A stretch of 64,000 bases of DNA from Pseudomonadota bacterium (GTDB lineage: Bacteria > Pseudomonadota > Gammaproteobacteria > Burkholderiales > Burkholderiaceae_E). Both the position numbers and the translations under genes were made by a program. The DNA is taken from the NCBI GenBank assembly GCA_963204785.1, contig CAUJHG010000029.1:44811-108810 (forward strand). The letters run 5' to 3'. Below, one piece after another: positions 1 through 11,231 of the stretch. The notes beneath the pieces were generated by a model that saw nothing but the letters and a program-made list of their open reading frames with translations, was not told where the DNA came from and searched no databases. Position 1 is the stretch's first letter. The number at the start of each line of letters is the position of its first letter.

Positions 1-168
1 CAGGTTGCCGTCGACCATCACCGTGAAGGTGCCCCCCAGCCGCTGGCTGATGTAGCCGATGCGCCCCGCCTCGAGCGTGGCCGGCGTCCCCCAGGGCACC
101 GCCACCGCCGGGCAGTCGCGCTCGATGGTGACCTCCTCGATCTCTCCGTGCCTGCCGCCCATGCTCAT
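1..168 (-). CDS. sufT: SufT, Fe-S cluster assembly/maturation protein (N-terminal part; cut by window edge)
   Basis: Only the first 56 residues are inside the window. They read Met-Ser-Met-Gly-Gly, then the stretch ERDCPAVAVPWGTPATLEAG and a segment ending in VDGNL, which matches the N-terminal signature of SufT proteins (a small unique N-terminal region followed in the family by a DUF59/MIP18-like domain, here off the edge). SufT helps iron-sulfur cluster maturation in several bacteria, although its biochemical step is not settled. The ATG lies 4 bp after the sufU stop, with GAGGAC as ribosome binding site; a second in-frame ATG follows two codons later. It is the last visible gene of the SUF operon. 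Confidence 0.85.
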   Translation of the reverse strand, partial: MSMGGRHGEIEEVTIERDCPAVAVPWGTPATLEAGRIGYISQRLGGTFTVMVDGNL

Positions 169-172
169 GTCC

Positions 173-612
<440 letters not shown>

Positions 613-616
<4 letters not shown>

Positions 617-1836
617 CGGACAGGCTCCCCGTGGAACAGGCGCTGCGCCTTGCGCACCCCCGCCACCAGCGCGGCGACGTCCTCCTCGACGTTGTAGAGG
701 GCGAAGGAGGCGCGGGCGGTGCCCGGAATCCCGAAGCGGGTCATCACCGGCATCGCGCAGTGGTGGCCGGCACGGATCGCAACGCCCTCGGAATCGAGGA
801 TCGTGCCGAGGTCGTGCGGGTGGATCCCCTGCACCGTGAACGAGAGGATTCCGGACTTCCGGGCCGCGGTGCCGTAGATGCGCACCCCGGGCAGCCGCTG
901 CATCTGCGCGGTGGCCTGCGCGAGCAGCGCCTGCTCGTGCGCGGCGATCCGCTCCAGGCCGACCTGCTCGACGTAGTCGATCGCCGCGCCCAGCGCGACC
1001 GCGCCGGCGACGTTGGGCGTCCCGGCCTCGAAGCGCGCCGGCGGCTCGGCCCAGGTGCTGCGCTCGAAGGACACCGTCAGGATCATGTCGCCCCCTCCCT
1101 GCCAGGGGGGCATCGCCGCGAGCAGCTCGCGCCGCGCGTAGAGCGCGCCGATCCCGGTGGGGCCGTAGAGCTTGTGCCCGGAGAAGACGTAGAAGTCGCA
1201 GCCCAGCGCGCGAACGTCGACGCGCTCGTGCGCCACCGCCTGCGCGCCGTCGACCAGCACCAGCGCCCCGACGGCGTGCGCCTTGCGCACGATGTCGGCG
1301 ACCGGATTCACGGTGCCCAGCGCGTTGGACACGTGGACGACCGCCACCAGCCGGGTGCGCGGGCCCAGCAGCGATTCGAAGGCGCCCGGCTCCAGCTCGC
1401 CGCGCTCGGTGATCGGCACGTGCCTGAGCAGCGCGCCGGTCTGCGCGCACAGCAGCTGCCAGGGCACGATGTTCGAGTGGTGCTCCATGCCGGTGACCAG
1501 GATCTCGTCGCCGGGCTGAAGGTTCGCGCGACCCCAGCTGAAGGCGACCAGGTTGATTGCCTCGGTGGTGCCGCGAGTGAAGACGATCTCGTCGGCTCGC
1601 TGCGCGTTCAGGAAGCTGCGCACGCGGTCGCGCGCGGCCTCGTAGAGGTCGGTCGCGTGCTGCGACAGCCAGTGCACGCCACGGTGGATGTTGGCGTTGG
1701 ACTCGCGGTAGAAGCGGCGCTCGGCTTCGATCACCGCCTCGGGCTTGTGCGTGGTCGCGGCGTTGTCCAGGTAGGCGAGCCGCCTGCCGTGCACCGGGCG
1801 GTCGAGGATCGGGAAGTCGGCTGCGTGCTGGCGCAT
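613..1836 (-). CDS. sufS: SufS, cysteine desulfurase (class II)
   Basis: 407 aa PLP-dependent group II cysteine desulfurase. It removes sulfur from L-cysteine as an enzyme-bound persulfide, giving alanine. The PLP lysine is in SGHKLYGPTGIGALY (about residue 225). The group II active-site cysteine is in the RAGHHCAMP segment (about residue 360). An N-terminal LDNAATTHKP motif and the GMEHHSNIVPW segment are also typical. Length matches the family. Its ATG overlaps the sufD stop by 1 bp and its stop overlaps the sufU start by 4 bp. Acts in the cytoplasm as sulfur donor to SufU and the SufBCD complex. Confidence 0.95.
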
Positions 1837-3136
1837 CAGAGTGCTTCCATCAGCGCGCCGCCGGGCAGGCGGTCGCGGACAGCCGCCTGCGCGCGCCGGC
1901 GCAGCGATTCATCACCGATCCGCCCTAGCACCTCGGCCGCGAAGGCCCAGGTCAGCAGGTTGCGGGCGTGCGTCTCGTCCAGTCCGCGCGAGCGCAGGTA
2001 GAACAGGCTGTCCTCGTCGATCTGGCCCACCGTGGCACCGTGCGCGCACTTGACGTCGTCGGCGTAGATCTCGAGCTCGGGGCGCGCGTCGGCCTGCGCC
2101 TGCGGCGACAGCAGCAGGCTGTCGCTGCGCTGCTGGGCGTCGGTGCGCTGCGCGTCCACGGCCACGACGATCCGCCCTGCGAAGACCCCGCGGCCGGCGC
2201 CGTCGAGGATGCCGCGGTAGAACTCGCGGCTGGTGCCGCGCGGCTGCGCGTGGTTGACGCAGGTGTGGTGGTCGACGTGCCGGCGGCCGTCGACGTGGTA
2301 GAGGCCGTTGAGCAGCGCCTCGCAGCCCTCGCCGTCGAAGCGGGTGCGGATGTCGGTGCGCGCCAGCCGCGCCCCGAAGGCGAGCGCGTGCGAGTCGAAG
2401 CCCGAGCCGCGCGCCTGGACCGCGTCGATCGCCGCCAGGTGCACCGCCTGCCCGGACTCCTGCTGCAGCTTCAGGTGGACGATGCGCGCGTCCGGGCCGG
2501 CGTCGATGCGCGTGACCGCGGTGGTCAGGCTGGCCGCCCCCGCCTCGCCCAGGTAATGCTCGACCACCGTGGCGTGCGCGCCGGCCTGCGCCGACACCAG
2601 GTTGCGCACGTGGCTCTCGCCTGCCCGCACCCCGCCGACGAAGACCAGGTGGATCGGCGCCTCGATCGCAACGCCGCGCGCCAGCCGGATCACTGCGCCG
2701 TCGGAGGCCAGCGCGGCGTTCAGCGCAGACGGGCTCTCGCCGTCCTCGGCGCTGCCGTAGAGCGCCTCGACCGCGGCCGGGTCGCTGACCAGCAGCGCCG
2801 ACAGCGCCTCCACCCGCGCGCCATCGGGCAGCGGCCCGATGGCGGACAGCGAGGGCACCCAGGCTCCGTCGACGAACACCATCCAGTGACCGGACCCCCC
2901 GGCGCGCAGCTTCGCGACCAGCGCCTCGGGACTGGCCTGGGCGGCCGCGGTGAACTGCTGCTGCTCCAGCCCCGCGAGCGAGGTGTGCCGCCAGTTCTCG
3001 AGGCGGTTGGTCGGCCAGCCAGCGGCGGCAAAGCGCTCGATCGCCTGCAGGCGCAGCGCGGACAGCCAGGGAAGGCCTGCGCCCGGCAGACCGGGCGCCA
3101 GCGCCGGGAAGGCGGCCAGGCGGGATGTGACAGCGC

Positions 3137-3140
<4 letters not shown>
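1836..3140 (-). CDS. sufD: SufD, Fe-S cluster assembly scaffold subunit
   Basis: 434 aa. Contains the SufB/SufD beta-helix core in its C-terminal half, including the YADDVKCAHGATVGQIDEDS segment and the RSRGLDE motif that mark SufD. The N-terminal helical part begins around residues 20-60 with the W-P-T-N-R-LENWRHT pattern. SufD pairs with SufB and two SufC subunits in the SufBC2D scaffold and is needed for iron entry. The ATG overlaps the end of sufC by 4 bp. Position between sufC and sufS is the usual sufBCDS order. Confidence 0.95.
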
Positions 3141-3952
<812 letters not shown>

Positions 3953-3984
3953 TCGGTAGTTCTCCGTTGCCCGCAGCCCGGCGC

Positions 3985-5433
<1,449 letters not shown>

Positions 5434-5449
5434 CTCGTGAAGCTCCCTG

Positions 5450-5929
5450 TCATCTGCTGCCGCCGGCCGGCGGAGGTGCGAACCGCGATCCCGATGCGCG
5501 CATCGGCCCGCGCAGCGGCACCGCGACCGGCTCGATCATGTCCTGAAGGCTCACCGACTCCAGCGCTGCACGCACCACCGCGTTGACGCGCTGCCAGTTC
5601 GAGCGCATCGTGCAGCCGGTCTCGATCCCGCAGTGGCCGGAATCGGTGCTGCATTCCGTGAGCCCGAACGGCTGCTCCTCGAGCGCGTCGACGATGTCGG
5701 CCAGCGTGATCTGCCCCGGCGCACGGCCCAGCGAGTAGCCACCGCGCTGGCCACGCACGCTGACCACGAGCTCGTTGCGCGCGAGGATCTTGAGGATCTT
5801 GCTCACCGTCGCCACGCCCAGCCCGAGCCGCGCAGCCAGCTCGCTCGCGCTGGACACGCGCCCGGGCGTGCACGCCATCTGGCTTAGCACGAGCGTGCCG
5901 TAATCGGTGAGTCTGCTGACGCGAAGCAT
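5450..5929 (-). CDS. Rrf2-family regulator of the SUF operon (SufR/IscR-like)
   Basis: 159 aa with the ATG at 5929 ([11 protein letters not shown]...), which is the canonical start of SUF-associated Rrf2 regulators. A TTG 17 codons upstream is in frame, but it would sit almost on the predicted transcription start. The N-terminal winged helix has [13 protein letters not shown] as recognition region, followed by [13 protein letters not shown]. Three cysteines spaced C-x6-C-x5-C (about residues 91-104) are the expected Fe-S ligands. As the first gene of the operon it probably senses Fe-S status and autoregulates. No strong Shine-Dalgarno is visible before the chosen ATG, so the start is less certain than the family call. 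Confidence 0.88.
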   Translation of the reverse strand: MLRVSRLTDYGTLVLSQMACTPGRVSSASELAARLGLGVATVSKILKILARNELVVSVRGQRGGYSLGRAPGQITLADIVDALEEQPFGLTECSTDSGHCGIETGCTMRSNWQRVNAVVRAALESVSLQDMIEPVAVPLRGPMRASGSRFAPPPAGGSR

Positions 5930-5981
5930 GCGAAAGTCGGACCCGGCTGGACCGTCCGGGGAAGTCGTCTCGTCGTTCAAT

Positions 5982-6017
5982 CAGTACAATTTTAGTCCCC
6001 TATGCAGGCTCAGGCAA
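5982..6017 (-). promoter_or_regulatory. Predicted SUF operon promoter with possible Rrf2/IscR-like operator
   Basis: On the minus strand TTGCCT (6017-6012) and TAAAAT (5994-5989) form a sigma-70-like -35/-10 pair with a 17-bp spacer, predicting a start near 5982. The plus-strand reading over the -10 (5984-6002, AGTACAATTTTAGTCCCCT) is A/T-rich and imperfectly palindromic. Its AGTC right half resembles a type-1 IscR half-site. The overlap of a dyad with the -10 suits repression by the adjacent Rrf2 gene. The promoter pair is read directly; the operator assignment is inference. Confidence 0.5.
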
Positions 6018-6198
6018 ACCGGCATCCGGGAAGGCCTGCTGCCAGCGGGGTCTGGACAGGAGTGGCGCAATCGCACAGGGCCGCTCGCGCCAGATGCGTA
6101 ACATGGGCGACCCGAGATGGACGATCCGGGCTTGGCTCCAGCGCCGATGGCGCAGCCCGCCGCAGCGTCGCACAGTGCAGCAGGATGAAGAGGAACAG

Positions 6199-6795
6199 AT
6201 GACTCCCAAGCCCCGCATCGTCGGTATCGGCGGAACCTCGCGCCCCGAGTCCGCGTCGGAGTGCGCGTTGCGCGCCTGCCTGGCGGGAATCGCCGCGCTC
6301 GGCGCCGACACCGAGGCCTTCTGCGGCGATTCGCTGGATCTCCCCCTGTACGGCAGCGGCGTCGCACCGACTCCTGGCGCGCGCCGCCTGGTCGAGGCGA
6401 TCCGCCAGTGCGACGGACTGGTGATCGCCTCGCCCTGCTACCACGGCGGCATGTCCGGGACGATCAAGAACGCGCTGGACTACATCGAGGAGCTGCGCGC
6501 GGACCACCGCCCCTACCTGGACGGCCGCGCCGTCGGCATCGTGGTCTGCGCCTACGGCGTACAGTCGGTGGGCACCACGATCGTCGGCCTGCGCTCGGTG
6601 GTCCATGCGCTGCGCGGCTGGCCCACGCCGTTCGCAGCCGGTATCCATCTGAGCGACGGGGTTTTCGACGCGCAAGGGCGGTGCACCGACGCGGCCGCGG
6701 CCGCGCAGCTGGAGCTGGTGGCCCGGCAGGTCTGGGAGTTCGCCGCAATGCGGCTCGGCTGGATCGGGCAGGAGCGCGCCCGCGCCGTCGCCTGA
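6199..6795 (+). CDS. NADPH-dependent FMN reductase family protein
   Basis: 198 aa flavodoxin-fold protein. The ATG at 6199 is preceded by AGAGG and starts the typical strand (PRIVGIGGTSRPESAS). The FMN phosphate-binding loop is GGTSRPESAS and the second FMN loop is ASPCYHGGMSGTIKNALDY (about residue 78), the hallmark of FMN-dependent NAD(P)H reductases. It likely transfers electrons from NAD(P)H to flavin or a quinone-like acceptor; the physiological substrate cannot be read from sequence. It is transcribed away from the SUF operon across a 270-bp divergent region. Confidence 0.8.
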   Translation: MTPKPRIVGIGGTSRPESASECALRACLAGIAALGADTEAFCGDSLDLPLYGSGVAPTPGARRLVEAIRQCDGLVIASPCYHGGMSGTIKNALDYIEELRADHRPYLDGRAVGIVVCAYGVQSVGTTIVGLRSVVHALRGWPTPFAAGIHLSDGVFDAQGRCTDAAAAAQLELVARQVWEFAAMRLGWIGQERARAVA

Positions 6796-6833
6796 CGTCT
6801 GTCCGACCCGTCCGGGCCCTCGTTGCGCTGCGC

Positions 6834-7616
6834 TCAACCGAACTTCGGCGCCCGCTTCTGCGCGAACGCCTGCACGCCCTCGCGGGCGTCCGCGGACGCT
6901 GCGCTCACGAGCATCATCTGGTGCTCGAGCGCGAGCTGGTCGGCGAGGTCACGCCGCCCGGCGCCGTCACAGAGGACCTTGATCCGTGCAAAGGCGCCCG
7001 CCGCACCTGCCAGCAGCCGACCGACCATCTCCTGGGTGCGCTGCTCCAGTTCGGCCGCGGGGTACACGGCATTGACGATGCCCAGTCGCAGGCACTCGTC
7101 GGCCGACAGGGTGTCGTTCAGCATGAAGAGCTCCTTGGCCTTCGAGGCGCCGACGCGCCGCGTCAGGAACCACGAGGCGCCCGCATCCGGCGTCAGCCCG
7201 ATGGCCGAATAGCCGGCGCGCAGCTTCATCGTGTCGGCCGCCAGCACGATGTCGCCGCACAGCGCCAGCGCGATCCCCGCGCCGCCCAGCGGGCCGTTCA
7301 CCGCGGTGATCACCGGCGCGGGCATGGTCGCCAGGCGCAGCAGCGCCGGGTGCAGCGGCACCAGGATCCGGTCGATCAGGCCCTGCATGTCGTCCTGTCC
7401 GGCGACGAACTCGGAGATGTCGCCGCCGGCGCAGAAGCGCGCTCCGCTCCCTGTGAGGACCACCACCCTGGGGGCGGCCGCGACCACTGCGTCGATCGCC
7501 GCCGACAGCGCACGGCTGGACGCGAGGCCGATCGCGTTGGCGGCCTGCGGACGGTTCAGCGTGATGCGTGCGACCTGGTTCTCGACACTCCACAGCACGG
7601 GGCTCTCGTTGCTCAT
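6834..7616 (-). CDS. Crotonase-family enoyl-CoA hydratase/isomerase (PaaG-like)
   Basis: 260 aa. The ATG at 7616 has the strong site GAGGAACG. Oxyanion-hole segments are GARFCAGGDISEF (about residue 60) and NGPLGGAGIALAL (about residue 105). At the second catalytic position it reads GLTPDAGAS, with Asp where hydratases carry Glu; this is the pattern of PaaG-type epoxyenoyl-CoA isomerases and some enoyl-CoA isomerases. It probably isomerises or hydrates an enoyl-CoA in fatty or aromatic acid breakdown. No ring-cleavage genes are adjacent, so the substrate is open. It converges with the FMN reductase gene and diverges from the sulfur operon. Confidence 0.8.
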   Translation of the reverse strand: MSNESPVLWSVENQVARITLNRPQAANAIGLASSRALSAAIDAVVAAAPRVVVLTGSGARFCAGGDISEFVAGQDDMQGLIDRILVPLHPALLRLATMPAPVITAVNGPLGGAGIALALCGDIVLAADTMKLRAGYSAIGLTPDAGASWFLTRRVGASKAKELFMLNDTLSADECLRLGIVNAVYPAAELEQRTQEMVGRLLAGAAGAFARIKVLCDGAGRRDLADQLALEHQMMLVSAASADAREGVQAFAQKRAPKFG

Positions 7617-7753
7617 CTTCGTTCCTCGGAATGATTGGGTTTCGTCCCGGCGCGCGCCGGCGCCGATCGCCGGGCGATCCCGGTCGACCCTCGGGCGCGC
7701 GCCTGCCGTCGCCATTCTGGCATCTGCCGTCGCTGCAGCCGCACGGCCGGCCG

Positions 7754-7772
7754 ATATTCCGCAGGCGAATAT
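7754..7772. promoter_or_regulatory. Palindrome upstream of the sulfur operon (candidate operator)
   Basis: ATATTCcgcaggcGAATAT is a perfect inverted repeat with 6-bp arms and a 7-nt spacer, in the divergent region between the crotonase (7616) and the rhodanese gene (7861). ArsR-type persulfide sensors of the SqrR/BigR group are reported to use ATTC...GAAT dyads, and such sensors often control rhodanese/YeeE genes. The spacer here is 7 nt rather than the 8 nt I recall for SqrR. No such regulator is encoded nearby, so binding by that family is inference. Confidence 0.4.
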
Positions 7773-7860
7773 GGGAGGACATCGCGTCGCATTTGATCGA
7801 CCCCACGATGCAGCACACCGAGACTGCGCTTCCTCTGATCACTCCTGCGTGGAACCGAAC

Positions 7861-8820
7861 ATGCGCCGCCTCACCGCCTCCCTGATCCTCGCCTACGGCC
7901 TCGCGCTGGGCCTGCCGGCCGCTCACGCCGCACCACTTTCGACTCCCGCCGAACTCGCGACGAAGCTGGGCGCCCCGAACCTGCGGATCATCGACATCCG
8001 CGACGGCCGGAACGAGGCCGGCAGGACACCCTACGAGCTCGGCCATCTGCCGGGCTCGCTGCATGCGCCCTACGCGCAGTGGCGCGGTCCGGCGGACAAC
8101 CCGGGCAAGCTGCCGGATGAGGCCGCCCTCACCCGACTGGTGCAGCGCCTGGGCCTCGAGCGCGACACCGAGGTCGTGATCGTCCACCAGGGCAAGGACG
8201 CAACCGACTTCGGCGCCGCGGCGCGCGTGTACTGGACGCTGAAGGCCGCTGGGCTGAACGCACTGTCGATCCTGAACGGCGGGGTGCAGGCCTGGCAGGC
8301 TGCAGGCAGACCGCTGTCGACCGATCCGGTCGAGGTGAAGCCCTCGGGTTACGTCGCGAAGATCGACCCCGCGCTGGTGGCCACCCGCGCCGAGATCCAG
8401 CAGGCGGTCGGCAGGTCCGGCACGAAGCTGATCGACGCGCGCCCCGCAGACTTCTTCAACGGCAGGACGCGCCACGCGGCAGCCCGGGCGCCGGGCACCA
8501 TCGAGGGCGCGAGCAACCTGAGCCACGACGTCTGGTTCGGCAAGGGCGGCGCCACCCTGCTGCCGGACGGCGAGATCCGGCGCGTCGCACAGGAGAACGG
8601 CGTGGCTGGCGCCGGAGCCGACGAAGTCACCGTCTCCTTCTGCAACACCGGTCACTGGGCGGCAACCAACTGGTTCGTGCTCTCGGAGCTGCTCGGCGAG
8701 CGCCACGTGAAGCTGTATCCGGAATCGATGGTCGAGTGGTCGGCCGCGGGCCTGCCGATGTCCAACGTGCCCGGCCGCCTCGCGCAGCTGCTGATCGACC
8801 TGAAGCTCGCAACCAAATGA
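7861..8820 (+). CDS. Periplasmic tandem-domain rhodanese (sulfurtransferase)
   Basis: 319 aa with a Sec-type signal peptide (MRRLTASLILAYGLALGLPA, then AHA/A cleavage). Two rhodanese domains follow: the first, about residues 30-165, has no active-site Cys at the usual loop (it reads VIVHQGKDATDFGAAA). The second, about residues 170-310, has the catalytic loop FCNTGHWAA (Cys near residue 260). Catalytic Cys only in the second repeat is normal for two-domain sulfurtransferases. It likely moves sulfane sulfur from thiosulfate or persulfides in the periplasm. Its stop overlaps the YeeE gene start by 4 bp (ATGA), making a sulfur-transfer/transport operon. Confidence 0.85.
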   Translation: MRRLTASLILAYGLALGLPAAHAAPLSTPAELATKLGAPNLRIIDIRDGRNEAGRTPYELGHLPGSLHAPYAQWRGPADNPGKLPDEAALTRLVQRLGLERDTEVVIVHQGKDATDFGAAARVYWTLKAAGLNALSILNGGVQAWQAAGRPLSTDPVEVKPSGYVAKIDPALVATRAEIQQAVGRSGTKLIDARPADFFNGRTRHAAARAPGTIEGASNLSHDVWFGKGGATLLPDGEIRRVAQENGVAGAGADEVTVSFCNTGHWAATNWFVLSELLGERHVKLYPESMVEWSAAGLPMSNVPGRLAQLLIDLKLATK

Positions 8821-9968
8821 CCGGCAGCGCACTGCCTGCGGGAGCGCTGCATCCCGACGCCGGACGGGTCGTGCGCCTGCCCGGCCATCTGCTGGCCATC
8901 CTCGCAGTGCTGGCCGGTTGGGTCGCAGTGACCTGGCTCGCCGGCGCGCGACAGGGCCTGCTGTTCCTGATCGGCACGGGCTTCGGCGCGGTGCTCTCGA
9001 GCGTGGCCTTCGGCTTCACCACCGGCTGGCGCGTGTGGATCCGGCAGCGCGACCCGACCGGCATGCTCGCGCAGTTCCTGGCGATCGGGCTGACCGCGAT
9101 CGTCGCGATTCCGCTGCTGGCCGGTCGCACCGAGCTCTCCGGCGCGGCCGCGCCCCTGTCGTGGAGTCTCGTGATCGGCGCCTTCGTGTTCGGCGGCGCG
9201 ATGCAGCTGGCCGACGGCTGCGGCTCGGGAACGCTGTACAAGGCCGGGCTGGGCCACCCGGTGAGCCTGGCGGTGTTCCCTGCCTTCGTGGCGGGCAGCT
9301 TCCTGGGCGCTGCGCACCTGGACGCCTGGCTGTCGCTGGGCGCGCTGCCCGCGGTGTCGCTGATCGACGCATTGGGAGCATCCGCCGCGCTGCTGCTCGA
9401 ACTGGCCGCACTGGCCGGCCTCGGCGCCTGGCTGTGGTCGCGGCGACGCACCACCACCAGCCGCTGGCAGGGGCGCGGGATCTACCTGGCCGCCGTCGCG
9501 ATGGCGCTGCTGGCGATCGCCAATCTCGTGGTTGCCGGACAGCCATGGGGCATCGTCTACGGGTTGGGACTGTGGGGCGCGAAGATCGTCACCTGGGCCG
9601 GCGTCGACCTGGGCGCGAATCCGTTCTGGGGCCGCGAGGCGCAGCAGGCGCAGATCGCCGCATCGCTGCTGGACGACGTCACTTCGGTGACCGACCTCGG
9701 CCTGCTCGTCGGCAGCTTCCTGCTCGCCTGGCGCAGGCGCGCGGCCTGCCCAGCTGTGGGACGCGTCACCAGGCGCCAGTGGATCTGGTCGGTGGTCGCC
9801 GGTCTGGTGCTCGGCTACAGCGCGCGACTGGCCTTCGGCTGCAACGTCGGCGCCTTCTTCTCGGGGATCTCCACCGGAAGCCTGCACGGATGGGTGTGGT
9901 TCGCCTGCGCCTTCGCCGGATCGCTGGTCGGCGTGCGCCTGCGCGAACACATCGGACTGCGGGGATGA
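8817..9968 (+). CDS. YeeE/YedE family sulfur-compound transporter
   Basis: 383 aa polytopic inner-membrane protein with roughly nine to ten hydrophobic segments. Two internally similar halves each carry the family cysteine motif: ADGCGSGTLYKAG (about residue 135) and AFGCNVGAFFSG (about residue 340). In the thiosulfate importer YeeE/TsuA such cysteines relay the substrate through the channel, so import of thiosulfate or a related sulfane species is likely. The ATG overlaps the rhodanese stop by 4 bp and its stop overlaps the next small gene, supporting one transcript of three genes. Confidence 0.87.
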   Translation: MTGSALPAGALHPDAGRVVRLPGHLLAILAVLAGWVAVTWLAGARQGLLFLIGTGFGAVLSSVAFGFTTGWRVWIRQRDPTGMLAQFLAIGLTAIVAIPLLAGRTELSGAAAPLSWSLVIGAFVFGGAMQLADGCGSGTLYKAGLGHPVSLAVFPAFVAGSFLGAAHLDAWLSLGALPAVSLIDALGASAALLLELAALAGLGAWLWSRRRTTTSRWQGRGIYLAAVAMALLAIANLVVAGQPWGIVYGLGLWGAKIVTWAGVDLGANPFWGREAQQAQIAASLLDDVTSVTDLGLLVGSFLLAWRRRAACPAVGRVTRRQWIWSVVAGLVLGYSARLAFGCNVGAFFSGISTGSLHGWVWFACAFAGSLVGVRLREHIGLRG

Positions 9969-10138
9969 GCATGAGGCGCTGGATCATCGCTCTCGCATTC
10001 TGGATCGGGGTCGTCGGGTTCATTGCGCTCGACCGCAGCGTCTCGGTCGAGCACGACCGCTTCGCCGAGCCACCTGCGTTCGCGCTGGGCAGCGGCAAGG
10101 TCGCCGGCGCCGGGCACTGCTCGGGCTCGACGCGTTGA
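9965..10138 (+). CDS. Small membrane protein at the end of the rhodanese-YeeE operon
   Basis: 57 aa, ATG overlapping the yeeE stop (ATGA). An N-terminal hydrophobic helix (WIIALAFWIGVVGFIAL, residues 6-22) is followed by a short polar tail containing one cysteine (GAGHCSGS) near the C terminus. It predicts a single-span or signal-anchored peptide with a periplasmic tail. Tight coupling to the sulfur genes suggests an accessory role in sulfur handling, and the lone Cys could take part in it, but I do not recognise a named family. The reading frame continues the strong coding pattern of the neighbours. Confidence 0.6.
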   Translation: MSMRRWIIALAFWIGVVGFIALDRSVSVEHDRFAEPPAFALGSGKVAGAGHCSGSTR

Positions 10139-10306
10139 GGCCGGGGCCAGGCGCAACTGCGGCCTGCGCATGACCTTGGCGGACCGTACACGGATCGACA
10201 CGCCCACGTTCCGAAAGGCGCGGGGCCGCCGGCGAGCCGACGGGTCCGCTTCCTACAATGGGCTTCCCGCCTCTGCACCGGGCGCCAGCACACAGGAGTC
10301 CCTCAC

Positions 10307-11080
10307 ATGCCACGCATCACCAGGCTCTCGCGTTCCGTCGCGGGCAAGGTCGTCATCATCACCGGCGCCGGCAGCGGAATGGGCCGCGCCACGGCGTGGC
10401 TGTTCGCCGACGAAGGCGCGAAAGTCGCGGTCACCGACCTGAAAGGGCAGCAGGAGGTCGCCGACACGATCAACGGCGCTGGAGGCACCGCGAACGCCTG
10501 GCAGCTGGACGTGTCGAGCCAGCAGGACGTCGAACGCGTGTTTGCGGAGGTGGCCGCACGCTTCGGCGGAATCGACATCCTGATCAACAACGCCGGGATC
10601 TCCGCCCCGGCCGCCATCGACTCCGAAGGCTACGAGAGCACCTGGGCGCGCGCGGTCGACGTGCTGCTGACCGCGCACACCCGCACGGTGCGCGCCGCGC
10701 TTCCCTGGCTGCGCAAGTCGAGTTCGCCGCGCATCGTGAACATCGCGTCAACCGAGGGCCTGGGTGCAACGAAGGGCATCAGCCCCTACACCGCCGCCAA
10801 GCACGGCGTGATCGGCCTGAGCCGCTCGCTCGCGGTGGAACTCGGCGCAGAGGGCATCACGGTCAACACCATCTGCCCAGGCCCGATAGACACCGCGATG
10901 ACCGCGCGCATCCCCCCCGAGCAGCGCGCCAAGTACGCACACCGGCGCGTGCCGCTGAACCGCTACGCCGACCCCGAGGAGGTGGCGCAGATCACCCTGT
11001 CGATCTGCCTGCCGGCGGCGTCCTTCCTGACCGGCGCGACCATCCCGGTCGACGGCGGGCTGACGATCCGCAACGCCTGA
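10307..11080 (+). CDS. SDR family NAD(P)-dependent oxidoreductase
   Basis: 257 aa classical short-chain dehydrogenase. Cofactor motif TGAGSGMGRA (about residue 20), structural NNAGIS (about residue 92), catalytic Ser in NIASTEG and the SPYTAAKHG motif giving Tyr-x3-Lys (about residue 160). The C-terminal PVDGGLTIRNA is typical of 3-ketoacyl-ACP reductase-like SDRs. An Asp after the second strand (VTDLKG) hints at NAD preference. Ribosome site AGGAG lies 10 bp before the ATG, and TACAAT at 10254 is a possible -10 box without a clear -35. Substrate unknown. A terminator follows the stop. Confidence 0.87.
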   Translation: MPRITRLSRSVAGKVVIITGAGSGMGRATAWLFADEGAKVAVTDLKGQQEVADTINGAGGTANAWQLDVSSQQDVERVFAEVAARFGGIDILINNAGISAPAAIDSEGYESTWARAVDVLLTAHTRTVRAALPWLRKSSSPRIVNIASTEGLGATKGISPYTAAKHGVIGLSRSLAVELGAEGITVNTICPGPIDTAMTARIPPEQRAKYAHRRVPLNRYADPEEVAQITLSICLPAASFLTGATIPVDGGLTIRNA

Positions 11081-11119
11081 CGGCGGCGTCCGGGCTTCCG
11101 GACCACGCCAGCATTGGAA

Positions 11120-11147
11120 AAAAGCGCGGCCCGGAAGCCGCGCTTTT
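11120..11147. terminator. Bidirectional rho-independent terminator
   Basis: Perfect 11-bp stem AAAAGCGCGGC / GCCGCGCTTTT with a 6-nt loop. The A-tract and T-tract at the two ends let it act on both strands. It sits between the SDR gene (plus) and the thiolase gene (minus), which converge here. Confidence 0.88.
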
Positions 11148-11231
11148 CTTCCGGCCGCGCGCTGCGACGCACGGTCCCGAACGCCGGAGCAGCCGCCGCA
11201 AACGCGGCGAACCGCTTCGGCCCGGCAGCGC

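Noticed and set aside
7861..8820. The first rhodanese domain as a broken domain
   Set aside because: Loss of the active-site Cys in the N-terminal repeat is the normal state of two-domain sulfurtransferases; the second domain has an intact Cys loop.
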